64,000 nucleotides of DNA from Panonychus citri (Eukaryota; Arthropoda; Arachnida; Trombidiformes; Tetranychidae): assembly GCF_014898815.1 (NCBI RefSeq), contig NW_026515548.1, positions 788,501-852,500 of the forward strand, written 5' to 3'. How positions within the stretch are numbered: position 1 is the first letter of the stretch; every line of letters starts with the position of its first letter. This document shows, in pieces, positions 23,596-35,200 of this stretch. A program made the translations under genes and the position numbers. The notes beneath the pieces are model-generated. The model saw nothing but the letters and a program-made list of their open reading frames with translations, ran no database searches and was not told the DNA's origin.

Positions 23596-25137
23596 AGTTA
23601 ACCAATTTTACCAAAATAATAAAATCTAAACAATTTATCAACGTAAACATATAATTATTATCAAAATTGATTCCAATCATATTGAACCAAAATTGTATTG
23701 AATCATAATCAACAAGGACAAATAATCAATAAGATAAGCTTACGTGAGAGATTGATTTAGATTAACTAATTAAAATCTTAAATTAATTTGCTATTGAAAA
23801 TGTTACTTATTAATTAACATCTTACAAGGTTATTAACAAACAAAGAAATTAAGTGTTAATTCAGTTCAATGAAACTTTTGGATAATCATGTTAACCTATG
23901 GTTTGATTGTTGTTTCAATTACCTTTTACAATTTTAATTACGTTGGAGTTTTTATTACTTGGATATGATTATCATTTGTGATTAGTATACAATTAACGTA
24001 ATAATTCATGTGAATCAACAGAAAGTATTAAATTAACTAAATCAACAGACACTCACACACGTTTAACAATTTAATTTATTCATTTCCATCCACAAGAGCC
24101 CTTAGCACCTCCTTGATTGTTGATTGTTTCTGGAAAATTGAAATAATTAGTTAATTGTTTCACTCAGCGTGTTGTTATTTTAAAGTAAAAACTAATGAAT
24201 GAATTAAAATACAAATGATTTTGATTGACTCTAATCGTGAGATTTGTTGATTATTCACCAAGAAATGGAAATGCAATTGGCTTGATCCACTTTAATTTAT
24301 TGATTGTTTAGCTAAATATAATTGCCATCAAGTGATTAAGATGACATCTAGAGACAATTAGTGTCTCATTGAGATGATAAATGTTATATATGTTTAATAG
24401 TTAAGATATCAATTGATGAATAGTTGATTGGGTGAATTAATCTATCATGTTGGTTGATCACGAAATGATTGGAAACAAATTGGAGTTACAATTGTTTATA
24501 AATTATATTATTGTTATTAACTATTTACAATTACATGGAGGAGGAAAACGGATCAGGAAATTAGTTGATTGTTGGTAAAATTGATGAGAAACAGAATCAA
24601 CCAAGTGAACACAATCAAGAATGAGAACAATAATCATCATCAGATTGTAGAAACACATGAAAAAGTAAATCAATTAAGTAATTAGAATGAAGGAAATGAA
24701 GAAGACGAAAATCATTCAGAGACTCGAAATTGAAGAAAACATAAGAAAGAAAGAGAGAGAGAGAGAGAATCGCCCAGTCTCTTACTTTTCTCTCTCTCTC
24801 TCTTTGGTTATCATCTTCTCGAATATAGTATCCAAACCTATAGGGTGTATTTGAACTTAAAGTAATTCAAATCAACCTATACTTTTGATGTATTTATATT
24901 CCAATTCAGTGTTTGACTTATTTTCTTGTTTCTCATCCTATAAACTGATAAATGAAAATATTCATGGGGATCGACTGAACTTTTATCTCAATCTAAATCT
25001 AATTTCAGAGTAGATTTTATGTCCGAGGAGGAGTTTCATGTACTTTAATGACGGGAGTTTGTTATTATTGTCGAATGTAAATCAATTGGGATCCTCGAAA
25101 TTGAAAAGTTTTTTTCTTCTTCTTCTTCTTTTTCATC
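23596..25137. other. Non-coding DNA 3' of Abd-B
   Basis: AT-rich DNA lying downstream of the minus-strand Abd-B exon, so its proximal part is probably Abd-B 3' UTR. It holds a GA tract (24744-24769) followed 17 bp later by a CT tract (24787-24804), which could fold back or bind GAGA-type factors. No coding exon was seen. Confidence 0.45.
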
Positions 25138-25823
25138 CTAATCTGAATTTCTATTGAATTTCATCTCAGGGTGGTGGTGATGTCGACGATGATGGTCTCG
25201 TTTATCTGTTTTCTTTGCTTTCATCCTTCTATTTTGAAACCATATCTTAACCTGTCTTTCTGTTAATCCTAATGAACGAGACAAATCAAATCGCCGCTGT
25301 TTGGAAACATAATGATTCTGGAAATACTCTTTTTCCAATTCAATTGTTTGGTACTTGGTGTAGGGTTTACGTTTCTTTCTTTGTGAGTGATGATGATTAT
25401 GATGATTAGTTGAAGATGAAGTTTGATTATGAGACGATGAATGGTGATTAAGGTGAGATGTTAAAGAAGGGTGATGATGATGATGATGAGAAGTGAAATG
25501 AGGATGAAGATGGCTTGGAGTTAATAATCCATTGGATGAACTACTATTGTTACCGTTTGTACTTGCACCTCCACTGCCACCACTTCCTCCTCCGCTGCCG
25601 ATTCCCATTCCAAGGGGCCCATTGGTTGAAGATGCAACAGTTGAACCAGAGAGGAGACTATTGTTATTAGCTGAAACTGCAGCCGCTGAGAAAGCAACAG
25701 CTGAAGGACTGGACCAGTCAAGAGTAACACCATTGCTCGGTAAGAAAGGGTGATGAAGTAAAGATGATGCTTCAGGATGATGAAGATGCTGATGATGATG
25801 ATGAACTGCTGCTGCAATATCAT
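25138..25823 (-). CDS. Abd-B: Abdominal-B homeobox exon (3' coding exon)
   Basis: The exon is open from a predicted acceptor at 25825-25824 (CT-rich tract then AATAG) to a TAG at 25140-25138. Phase-1 entry is required; the other phases stop or lose the homeobox. It encodes about 228 aa: a His-rich, Gly/Ser-rich leader with a lone LDW tryptophan, then the homeodomain from QRKKRKPYTKYQTIELEKEY through HYVSKQRRFDLSRSLGL to TERQVKIWFQNRRMKAKK, and a short His-rich tail. RKKRKPY, YVSKQ and the posterior-class recognition helix identify Abd-B. The helix carries W48, F49, N51 and R53. Several residues differ from the insect consensus (RRFDLSRSL against KRWELARNL), as in a fast-evolving mite lineage. 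The gene is a Hox selector for posterior segments. No 5' coding exon was found in the 5.7 kb upstream. Confidence 0.9.
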
Positions 25824-28800
25824 CTATTGTTCAAGAAAGAGAGAGAGAGAGAGAGGGAGGGAGAGAAAGAAATAAAGAGAATGAGAGAGAGAAAAAGATA
25901 AAATAGTAAAACGGATTAAATAAAATGATGAGAGAGGAAGAAAAATATTCTTGAGAAAAGGAGGAGAATCATGAAGATGATGCTTTTTGATAAACGAAAG
26001 AAAATGCTAGAGGATTAGATTGCAAGAGAATTTGAAGAAAGAAAAGAAAGAGAAAAAAATAATGACGATGATTAACTAACGCGGGAAGTTGATAATGAAA
26101 AGTAATTTGAGAGAAAAAAAGAAGAGCAAAAAACGATCGTAAAAGTTAATTCAAAAAGCATTTAAAAGTTGGCGCCAGAACAGAATTCTGAACATTTAAA
26201 GAGATGATTATGATTAGAGAGAGAGAGAGAGAGATGAGGCCAGACTAAGAAAATTATTTTATTCTTTTTTCATCTTCTGAATCTGTAATTCTTAAGGAAG
26301 CTGCATAAACGGATGTCAATATAAATCAATCTCAATCATTGACAAGGTCACAAACTGCTCAGAGCGAAGCTCAATCGTATTATTATCGTAATCGTTAGTT
26401 ATTGTAATAATTAACGATGATAAACATAAACAAACTGATGATCGAGGTGTCATCGAGTGTAAAATTGTATTTAACTTACAATTCAATTGAAAACCTTTGA
26501 AACAATTAGCGATTGAGAATTGAGCAATTTACATTTGCAAACAATTAGTTTTTTTTTTGTTTTCTTTTATCTAATCAGCTTGTTAACTAATTGTTGCTAC
26601 TGACTTAGATTGATTGGATCATTAACTTTAACCAGTATTTAGTGTGTCTTAATTGTTAACTAGATAAAAAAACAAGTTAATCGTTATTAACGATAACATT
26701 AACGAGACCTTTTGATAATTCTTGATTAAATCAAATCTTTTCAATTAAGAAAAAAAAATGATGCAATTAATGAGATGATGATGAAGAAAAAAAAAACAAA
26801 CAGAAAAGTTGATTTTTCTTTAATGATTTATATTGATTATGTGTTGATGAGAGATTAATAAATGATAGTGAACGATAAAATATCCAAGGGTAATGTGATA
26901 AGAATTTTAATCACAATTTAGAGATAATTAATAACGGTGATTTAATGAAGATGATTTCATGATGATAGTGATACACATGTAAACAAATTGTTCAGTAATT
27001 CACAAGGTGAATCGGCAATAAAATATGATAGTAGCTTGTTACCTTGTACGAATGCTAAATGAACAATAATTAGCTGAATATGATGATCACCATGCTAATC
27101 ATGAATTTAGCTTTTGTCAAATACAATCAGAGTAAAGGAAAAGTCTGAAAAGTTAACCGATAACTTTAAATATATTACCAAGGTAACAGATGATGATGAT
27201 GATGATGATGATGCTAAAGGATGATGAGGATCAAAGTAAATGTTATAATGTTTGCCAATGTCTGTCAATATCATGTTGAGTTCCAAGGTAATTTATTGAA
27301 GTTTATCACGGAATAACTTTTTCCTTTGCAAATATTAGTGTTTTTTTCAACAGAAACAAAAAAAAGCTCATCACTTCCTCCATGAATTTGATGATTGAAA
27401 ATAAGAAGCTGAGAAATGAATATCGTTCATACTTGATACGAATGTTATATTTGCTAATTGTTTCTCTTGCTCATCTTCCTCATTCAAAATTCAATGTATT
27501 TCTTTACGTCAATACCCTGATAATATCATGATAATGAATATGTTGAATCGATGACGATAATTATGAAGATGAATAAATGTCTTACCAACGTAATAATAAT
27601 GAGAGAACAATTTAAGTTGCTAATCTTGTTCTTTTTTCATCTTCTCTTCGCTCTTTTATCCAATTCTTTATTTCCTCTTTTTCTCTCCATCATCATCATC
27701 ATCATCTTTTAACTTCCCTCGTTCACTTTTCTTCCTCAGCTATCATCTTCTTCATCATCATCTGTATGGATGTATAATATATAACTACAGCTAAAGCTAT
27801 AAAATTTTGTTTCTCTTTCGCTTATTCCAAGTCACATCGAGTCAACCCAAAGGAAAAGCCATAAAATTGAAGATTTTGTTGCTTTTTTTCATTCCTTTTC
27901 CTTCTCAAAGTAAAATTATCTTTTTCTAAGCTTTAATTTGTTTTCTCTTCTTCTCATTTTGATTCTCATTCTATCTCACACATTCACCTTAAACCTTTAT
28001 ACTGTTGTATTTGTTTCGCCAATTTAGACATTTATTTGTTGCTCATGCTGCCTTTTCCACCCATCATCATCTTCCACCACCACCCTTCATCTCCTCTCCC
28101 TCCTCATCCTCATCTTCCTCTTATGTGTCTTCTTTCAGCGCACAAACTTCACTTTCTTTATGACCAATGTCTGGGTGTCGTTCATATTACTCCAAATTCA
28201 GTTTCAGTTTCTTTTTCTGCTCTTTCTTGCTTTTTCTTACTTAACTTTTACTTTTACTTTTGTGGCCCATAGATAGAGATCCGTTCGGTAACTTAACATG
28301 AACGTGCTAATGTTTTTTTTTCTGGAACAAAAGTGACTTTTTAAGCTTTTACGTTATCGTCACGCTTAGAAATGTATGTAGTCTTGGCTATTTTTTGTTC
28401 CTCTATCTTTCCGTATCTTTTATAGTTATTATGATTTTTTATTCGTATTTTTTTATTATGATTACAGTAATCAAATTTAACTTAATGTGTCTCGAATTTC
28501 CTGTGTCAATGTCGCTTCACTTTTGATCGAAATTAGGTCACTAACAGTTTGAGTCAATTAACAGAAACAACAAGAAAATGAAAACAAAAACGAGATGAAA
28601 CTCATAAAGTTAAGTCTTTTCGTCATAATTATAATTGATTAATTAGATCAACTACTGGATTTCGAGGTAAAGTTGCATTTAAAGGTTGTTATGAATTTTA
28701 GATTATTTCACAATTATTATTGAATGAAACAGAAATAGGTTACTCATTACATGGATAAATATTAATTAGATCATCAACTAATTACTTTTGAATTGAATTG

Positions 28801-28832
28801 TAAACAAAGGAAAACTTTAATTGTTGCAATAA
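25824..28832. other. Non-coding DNA upstream of the Abd-B homeobox exon
   Basis: The stretch holds simple-sequence tracts: GAGA runs at about 25832-25868 (the Abd-B acceptor tract read on the minus strand) and 26216-26235, and (GAT)n at 27186-27212. The sequence between 27.6 and 28.3 kb is strongly pyrimidine-rich. Its open frame at 28036-28272 looks like a composition artefact. No Abd-B N-terminal exon was recognised. Confidence 0.45.
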
Positions 28833-30478
28833 TCTAAATGTAAACAAACAAATGATAATTTAGTTAAGGTAAGAAAGAGTAATAACATTTACCAATAGTA
28901 AATCAAATGATGATTATAATGATCATGTTAATTGTTACATTATGAGCTCAATGTTTCATGTAAATTAGGTAATAAGAATCATAATGATGATGATGATTAG
29001 GATGAAGATGATGAGGATGAGGATGATAATGATAATGACGAGAGTAATAATAACGATCCGTTACTAATGTACAATTTACAATCAAATTAATTAACTTTTA
29101 ACTTTCTTTTCCTTCCTAAGTATCAACAACTTGTTGTATAATAATAATAATAATAATACTGAGAATGAGAATGAGAATGATAATGATTATGATAATATAA
29201 AAGTAAACATTGATTGTTGTTGTGGTTAAGAAACAAACAATCAAGTAATTAAATGAGAAATTGATTGTAATCTTGTTGTAAGAAATTGGATTACAATCCA
29301 TTGAGAGAAATATAATTGATTTTCTGTTTTTTATTATTAAAAGTTGTAAATGAATTAAAATCTTAGTTTGTTGGTACAAATTGTGCAACTAATCAATAAG
29401 GTGAACAGAGAATTGGAAAAGGAATTGGAAACTAATTTAATGGAATTGGAAAGATTTAAATTGTTTTATTACTTTTTAATGATTCATCAATTTGGAAACT
29501 ATTTTATCATCTTCATCTTCTCCTTTTATTTTCTTCACAAATACTATGTGGGCTAATATCATCTCTTCGCTAATAAAATGAGGTTCGACAATTAGTTTTG
29601 GATCTTAGTGAGAATCGCAAGCTCGATTTTCTTTGGAAATGCTCGATGGTTCAACCACATTATTATCTTAAATATGAATATCATACAAATTATGTTCACA
29701 TGATCTGTGTAAATTATTATAAAGTTCCACTGGACTGTATATAAAGGGTTTTTTTACAAAGAAATACATCTATGTAAGAATAAGCAATAAGAACTATCAA
29801 TCAACAATCAGCTGAATATAAATTTCTATCATTCATATTGATTTCAACCATTTTCTACTCAATGAGATATTCTTATTACAAAAGAGAGGCGTTTTCATCT
29901 CTCAAAATGGCGATTTCTTTGTATTATTTAGTCGATTTTCGTATAGGTTGATATTGATTGTAATTCAAGTTCTATGATAATATTATATTTCAACATTTGC
30001 GCATTCGCATTTTCTAATAATAATTGTAATTGGAAATTTGATTAGATAGCCAAAGGCAAAAGGTTAATACGCAAACCTAAGACAAAAACTTATCGATAGA
30101 ATCAACAACCTTAATCTTAATCTGAATCTGAATCTTGGTCTTAATCCTACGTAATATTTGAAATCATAAAGTAATAAACTTTAAATTGGTGAATTAACAG
30201 TTGATGAAATGAAAATGAAAATGAAAACAACAAATTGAATTAATTTGATTTAACTATCGAAAGTATTGATTTGAGTAAATTGGACGATTATTAGATTAAT
30301 CTTTTGATTAGCCTTCAATTTGTTTGCAATTGAATTTAAATTTAATCTCGTTAATGATAATTATGAATGAAAGAGGAGGTCGATCATAAAAACAGACAAA
30401 ATTAATCATTGAAACGATATCCATCAAACTGTAACTGATTATAATCAATGATATATTTTGATTAATAAAATAACCAAT
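28833..30478 (+). repeat. Direct non-coding repeat, copy B
   Basis: This is the second copy of the two-block repeat described at 22135-23595, displaced by about 6.7-6.9 kb in the same orientation. The blocks are 28833-29535 and 29903-30478. Differences are single substitutions and a few small indels, suggesting a fairly recent duplication. The 29536-29902 spacer is not shared with copy A. Confidence 0.9.
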
Positions 30479-31564
30479 TAAATAACATTCATTTACCTTT
30501 GTTATTTTCATCATTAGATTAACATCACAATAAGAGTTAATTACAATTAGTAAAATCGTTCATTGATCATATTGATAAATTCACAAAGACAGATAACCAA
30601 ATAACTATTTGAATGAGCTTTACGATCAGTAGATTGTTTAATTGTTATCATTATTGTTGCTGCAATTAGATAATGAGAAAAGTAGGCGACAATCAACAAG
30701 AAAGAGAAAAGGAAAAAGGTCATTCTTGTCGGGTCGATATCTCGAAAGTTATTTACTGCCCTTTACGGGTCACTTTCATTTTCTTAAAATCTATTCAATT
30801 ATGTAACTTAAAGTCTTCTATTCTCCTTGTACATATAAAAGTACTTAAAGTTGACCAGGAAGAGTGGACATCATAAAGTATCTAAAAAAGGAAACAAAAC
30901 TTAACGAAAGTAACAACAAACAATCAACATCGTTACTGGAAAATAAACGTTGATTCTGTTTCTTTTGCGAGGTAAAAGTAAAGAAAAACTCAATTGGTTA
31001 AGGTACCAAATCTTATCACAGTTGTAAACAATTAAGATGATATAATAGCGATTGGGTCAAAACAGAATGATCTCTGACCTTTTCTCAGGTTATTCGTTCC
31101 TAATTCTTGAACAATAAAATCTTCTCACATGAATATTTATCCTTCTCAGTAGATGATTAGTTCAGCTCGAGTTGGAGCTATTTTGTATCAACAATTTCGT
31201 CGATTGTTAATAGAATACAATTTAAGTCGATTGTGATAAATAAATCGAATGTCAACAATAAATTGGTAATTAATCATAACCTATTCTCTTAATCAGCAAA
31301 ACTTGGATTTTATGAATCAATGAATTTATATCGACACATAATTTTGTTATTATATTTCGAATTATCAATAATCAGGTGAGTTATAAACTTGAATTTAGAT
31401 CTACGAACGTTTCAAGAAAATGAATTTTTATTGGAGAGGGAGTTTAGACTAGCGTTTAAAAGCGAACTCAATGTTATCCATATGAGATCATTTAGCCGAA
31501 GCTTATTAGAGATCAATTTTTTGGAGTTATGATTGATTATGTCTGACCGATTGTCAAAGATTGT
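30479..31564. other. Intergenic, AT-rich
   Basis: The stretch lies between repeat copy B and the first inverted arm. The open frame 30673-30876 (+) shows no recognisable similarity. Nothing else was recognised. Confidence 0.45.
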
Positions 31565-31603
31565 GATTGTGATTGGATTATATTGTTCAAGTTAAATGCT
31601 TAC

Positions 31604-31934
31604 CACTGATCGGAGTCATCCAAGGATAAAAATTTGGAGGAGGTGGATTGACATCCGATCCTGAGACCGCTGCAGTAGCAGCGGCGGTCGCTGCTGCAGT
31701 GGCCGCTGCTGAAGCTGCCGAACTGTCCACATAACTATTGTTGTTGTTGTTGTTGTGATGATGGTGGTGAGAGTGAGAGTGAGGGTGAGGAAGAGAATGT
31801 GAATGCGAATGAGGATGATGAGGATCACTTAAAGACGATGGTAATGAGGAAGATACACCCGAAAATCTGTAGGTAACTGAGTGAGGATCGTGTCCAGTTT
31901 GATAGAAACTATGGTCGAAATTAGTGTTCATCAT
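31604..31934 (-). pseudogene. Orphan copy of Ubx exon 1 (FYPWM exon)
   Basis: This exon encodes the same peptide as Ubx exon 1 at 56466-56796: MMNTNFDHSFYQTGHDPH at the start, a His-rich run, an Ala-rich run, then NFYPWMTPIS before a GTAAGC donor at 31603-31602. The start ATG is 31934-31932. No Ubx homeobox exon follows on this strand. The next minus-strand homeobox exon downstream is Abd-B at 25823, whose required entry phase (1) equals this exon's exit phase. It may be a dead duplicate, or it may still be transcribed and spliced to something else. Coding potential is intact, so 'pseudogene' describes the missing partner exon, not internal damage. Confidence 0.75.
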
Positions 31935-32808
31935 TTTGAATCGATTCAATTTACTAATTGCAAAAGATCACTTGGTAACTTGTAACTAATTCACAAACAT
32001 TACAATCAATTGGAATCACAACTAATCAACATCCGATGATAATTATGCTTATTGATGATGATGATAATGGTGATGGAGATGGTGATCAGAAAAGATGGAA
32101 ACTTTTACTTTTACTTTTACTTTAAATCACAATTCACAATTCACACTCACTACTGATTCTGATGATCAAGTTGATGATGTCGATCATGTCGGTGTTGTAA
32201 TCATCATCAAGTTTATAGGATTTTGTTCATCATTTTGATAAACTTTATTTTCAATTTCATCTCTCACTCACTCGCTCACTCGCTCACTTTTCCCATTCAT
32301 TTATCTCCCTTACATAATAATGATAATAACCATTATCATAATCATAACACTGATGCTAATGTCGATGGTTAATAATAATAATAGCGCCTCTTCCTGATTC
32401 GACTCCAAAGGTTCACTCAACAGTAACTGGAAGAGCGACAATGAGGGTGAGGCCCAAACAAATGTAACAGCCAATGAGAAGCAAGAAGATCATTTTTTTT
32501 AAATGAGCGACTGGTTCTCATCTTATGCGTCGGTCTTTTCTCATCTTTAATCAATAATCAAATCGGCCTGAGAAACTTTTCATTCATCACAAGAACATTC
32601 GTTCACTTTGTCTACTCATCATAGTCGAGTGAGAACAATAGTGATAAAGTTGCTTGTTCTTTTACTTTTCGAATTTTAAAAAAGTTCCATTTCTAGTCGA
32701 AAGAAGTATTATTCACCCTCGAGTTCAACACTTTCGTCTCTTTATTGGTTTTCCTCGAAGTTTCAATAGACAAGTGACTTGGTGCGATAATCGATTATTA
32801 TTATTAGC

Positions 32809-33900
32809 CTGATCAAACCCACCGAATCCACCGAATCCATCAAATCATCGACTTTTCTCCGAGTCCAATCACTGCCTGTATTTACCAAAGGATTAAGAGA
32901 TAAGGTGATCGATGTTGGAACCAACCTCATCTGGAAATGTGAAGCATTTGGAATTCCCCAAGTTAAATATAATTGGTACAAAAATGGAGTTGAACTTCGA
33001 GGCAACACCATCCCTCAAGAAGACTCGCAAAGAATTAAGATTGAAGATAATGTTCTAACCATCGAAGCTGCTAACCCTGACAGAGACAATGGAATGTATC
33101 AATGTCGTGCTTACAATGAACTCGGTAACAACTTCAGTTCTGCTCAATTGAAAGTATCTGGTATCAAGCCAACATTTAGACGTCACCCACTCAAGGATAT
33201 GTACGCTGCTCTTGGCTCCAAGTTTTCAATCACTTGTTCACCTGAAGCTCTACCAGCTCCATCTTTCCAATGGCTACTAAATGATTCACCATTGCGATCA
33301 AACTCCGAATTACTGACAATCAATCAAGTTCGTAAAGAGGATGAAGGTTAATACATTTGTGTTGCCAGAAACAAATATGGTCGAGATCAAAGCAAAGGAT
33401 ATCTAACTGTCTTCGATAGCCAAACATTGGTGAATATCCAAGACCCAAACTCGTTGCCATAGTAAATGACACCATTCAAATGCCTTGTGATGCCAATTCT
33501 GATTCCAAGCTGGACATTTCTTTCATTTGGCTCCATAATGGTATCAAAGTCGATCAGTACAACTCATGGAAATTCACAGTCGACAATAAACCGGGTTATC
33601 TCAAGATTCGAGGAATTACTTTTGCCGAGTCTGGTAAATATACTTGTTTGATTCGCTCAGCGGTTGACACTATTGCTCATTCAAAAGAATTGATTGTTGA
33701 TGGCCCACCGAACACCGAACACCAGGCGGTGTTTTAGCCGATGTTATAAATGCCACTTCTGCTTCCATCCATTGGACTCCAATGATTGGAGTGATGGTTC
33801 TTCTAATGGAAGACAAATACTCTCTTCCTCTTCTTACTCTGCTTCCTCCAGAATCTATAACTTTGCTTGTTGAGTGCACCAGTGAGACTGTACCATGCTT
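32809..33900 (+). pseudogene. Contactin-like Ig/FN3 fragment, copy 1 (broken)
   Basis: The frame encodes Ig domains resembling arthropod Contactin: GLRDKVIDVGTNLIWKCEAF, WYKNGVELRG, DNGMYQCRAYNELGN, then a further Ig with SFQWLLNDSP, then the next with ISFIWLHNGIKV and GKYTCLIRSAVDT. Two lesions are visible. At 33350-33352 the expected Trp codon in DEG-W-YICVARNKYG is TAA. Near 33430 a base missing relative to copy 2 shifts the frame before the last Ig. After the short link (GPP..) the FN3 start degrades and runs into a transposase remnant. Contactins are GPI-linked adhesion proteins with six Ig and four FN3 domains; only a middle portion is present. It is divergent from the Ubx exon copy and was probably carried by the same duplication. 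Confidence 0.8.
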
Positions 33901-33930
33901 CATCTGAAAATCAGATCTTATCGGCCGACT
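33840..33930 (-). mobile_element. Tc1/mariner-superfamily transposase remnant (arm 1)
   Basis: Read on the minus strand, the frame resembles the IWFSDEA..NKQ..RFWG segment typical of insect Tc1/mariner-type DDE transposases; here one codon is a stop. The arm-2 counterpart is at about 54198-54300 on the plus strand. Only about 30 residues are recognisable. Confidence 0.5.
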
Positions 33931-33935
33931 TATTG

Positions 33936-35200
33936 ACTGATAGTGGCCGAGAAAATCGCCTAACCTAACCGCTTATTCTTTCTCTCTGGGTTTTAATTTA
34001 TGCCTGAGAGAGAATAAAGAGATATGTAAAGTTTTAATCTTGTTGGTTTAATTTGATTTTCCTTAATCAACTGAATTGACGCAAAAGTAGAAATTTACTT
34101 CTTCTCATTAACACAATGAGGATACACAGTTTAAATATAAACGACACTTTTATTAATAAGTAAAAACTTCATCAAGTTACCAGTACAAAGAGTGTGACCA
34201 AAGTTTAATGATCATTGTCAAGGTTTGGGTTCAAATACAAGCAAAGAAAAGGTTTAAGATTTGGCCAGTTTGACTGGATTGGTCGATTTGAATTAATTGT
34301 CCGTTGGTATAGTTTGAGAAAATCACCATTTATCAAAAGGTTTTTCAGCGTAACTCTCCATGTTTAAAAAAGGCCGAAATCCGACCATTTATGGTTACAA
34401 GAGGGAGAAAACCTTCTCTCTCTATTTCAGCATCATCAGCTTCATCAGCAATAAATTAGCCAATAGAAACCAGGTACCACGTGAGAGGTGTTACATTTAA
34501 AATGGTTACAACCAGTTTGTTGCATAGTTAATGGATGATCAACTTACTAAGGTAAGTAAATAGTAAGAGGGAGTAAAGAGAAAGGGGAAGTAAGTGTAAG
34601 GTGATTAAGACAGAGAAATTGCGGAAATAAAGAGATGAGACGAAAAGTCATTGGTCAGTTGAAACGACTGAAAGGAGCTTACTGGTCGTCATATGTTGAC
34701 CAAATGATAATTTTGTAGTTGGGTTAATAAGTGTATTAAATAGGAAAGATAATCTCAAAGTTCAAAGGTAAAGGAAAAATATGAGAAAATGATGTTGGTC
34801 AATTTTGGTAAATTGATTGTTTTCATATCTCATCAAAATAAAAACACAACTTATAACAATTATTATTATATAATATATATATATGTACCAGAATTTTAGT
34901 CACCCAAATGATTGAACTAATTGAACACAAAATAATTATCCATTTAACTAAAATAAATGATTAACTAAATTAGATGAACCAGATTTGTTGACCTAGTTAT
35001 TTAAATAACAAATTTAAATTGATTCACCATCTCAATTGAATCTCAATTGAAATCCAAATTGTTAATAGTTTGCAATGGTTAAGGGTTTTGGTTAAGTACC
35101 CAAAGGATGAGAAGAGGCAAACAGAAAGAGAGAGAGGATAAGAAAGAGAGACTAATAATAATATTATAAGTAACCTTTTCTCTAAATCTTCTCAATTAAT
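33936..35200. other. Non-coding, probable transposon debris
   Basis: No coding region was recognised. A (TA)n-rich run lies at about 34866-34884 (ATATATATATATATG). It sits between the inverted arm and the Ty3/gypsy pol remnant and could be decayed element sequence. Confidence 0.4.

Larger units (their letters stand above)
31565..33935. repeat. Inverted segmental duplication, arm 1
   Basis: About 2.37 kb is repeated in reverse orientation at 54200-56838. The arm contains Ubx exon 1 (-), its roughly 0.9 kb 5' flank and a contactin-like Ig fragment (+). At the left edge the arms diverge after AGCATTTAACTTGAACAATA read on the minus strand. Identity is very high across the Ubx exon and its flank, and lower toward the transposase remnant at the right edge. 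The two arms bound an intervening segment of about 20.3 kb. Confidence 0.93.

Noticed and set aside
25521..25823. ATG-initiated minus-strand frame overlapping the Abd-B exon
   Set aside because: It is out of frame with the homeobox and leucine/glutamine-rich. The Abd-B frame across the same bases is coherent and reaches the acceptor.
28036..28272. Open frame in a pyrimidine-rich tract
   Set aside because: The composition (Pro/Leu/Phe/His from CT-rich DNA) explains it; no family similarity was recognised.
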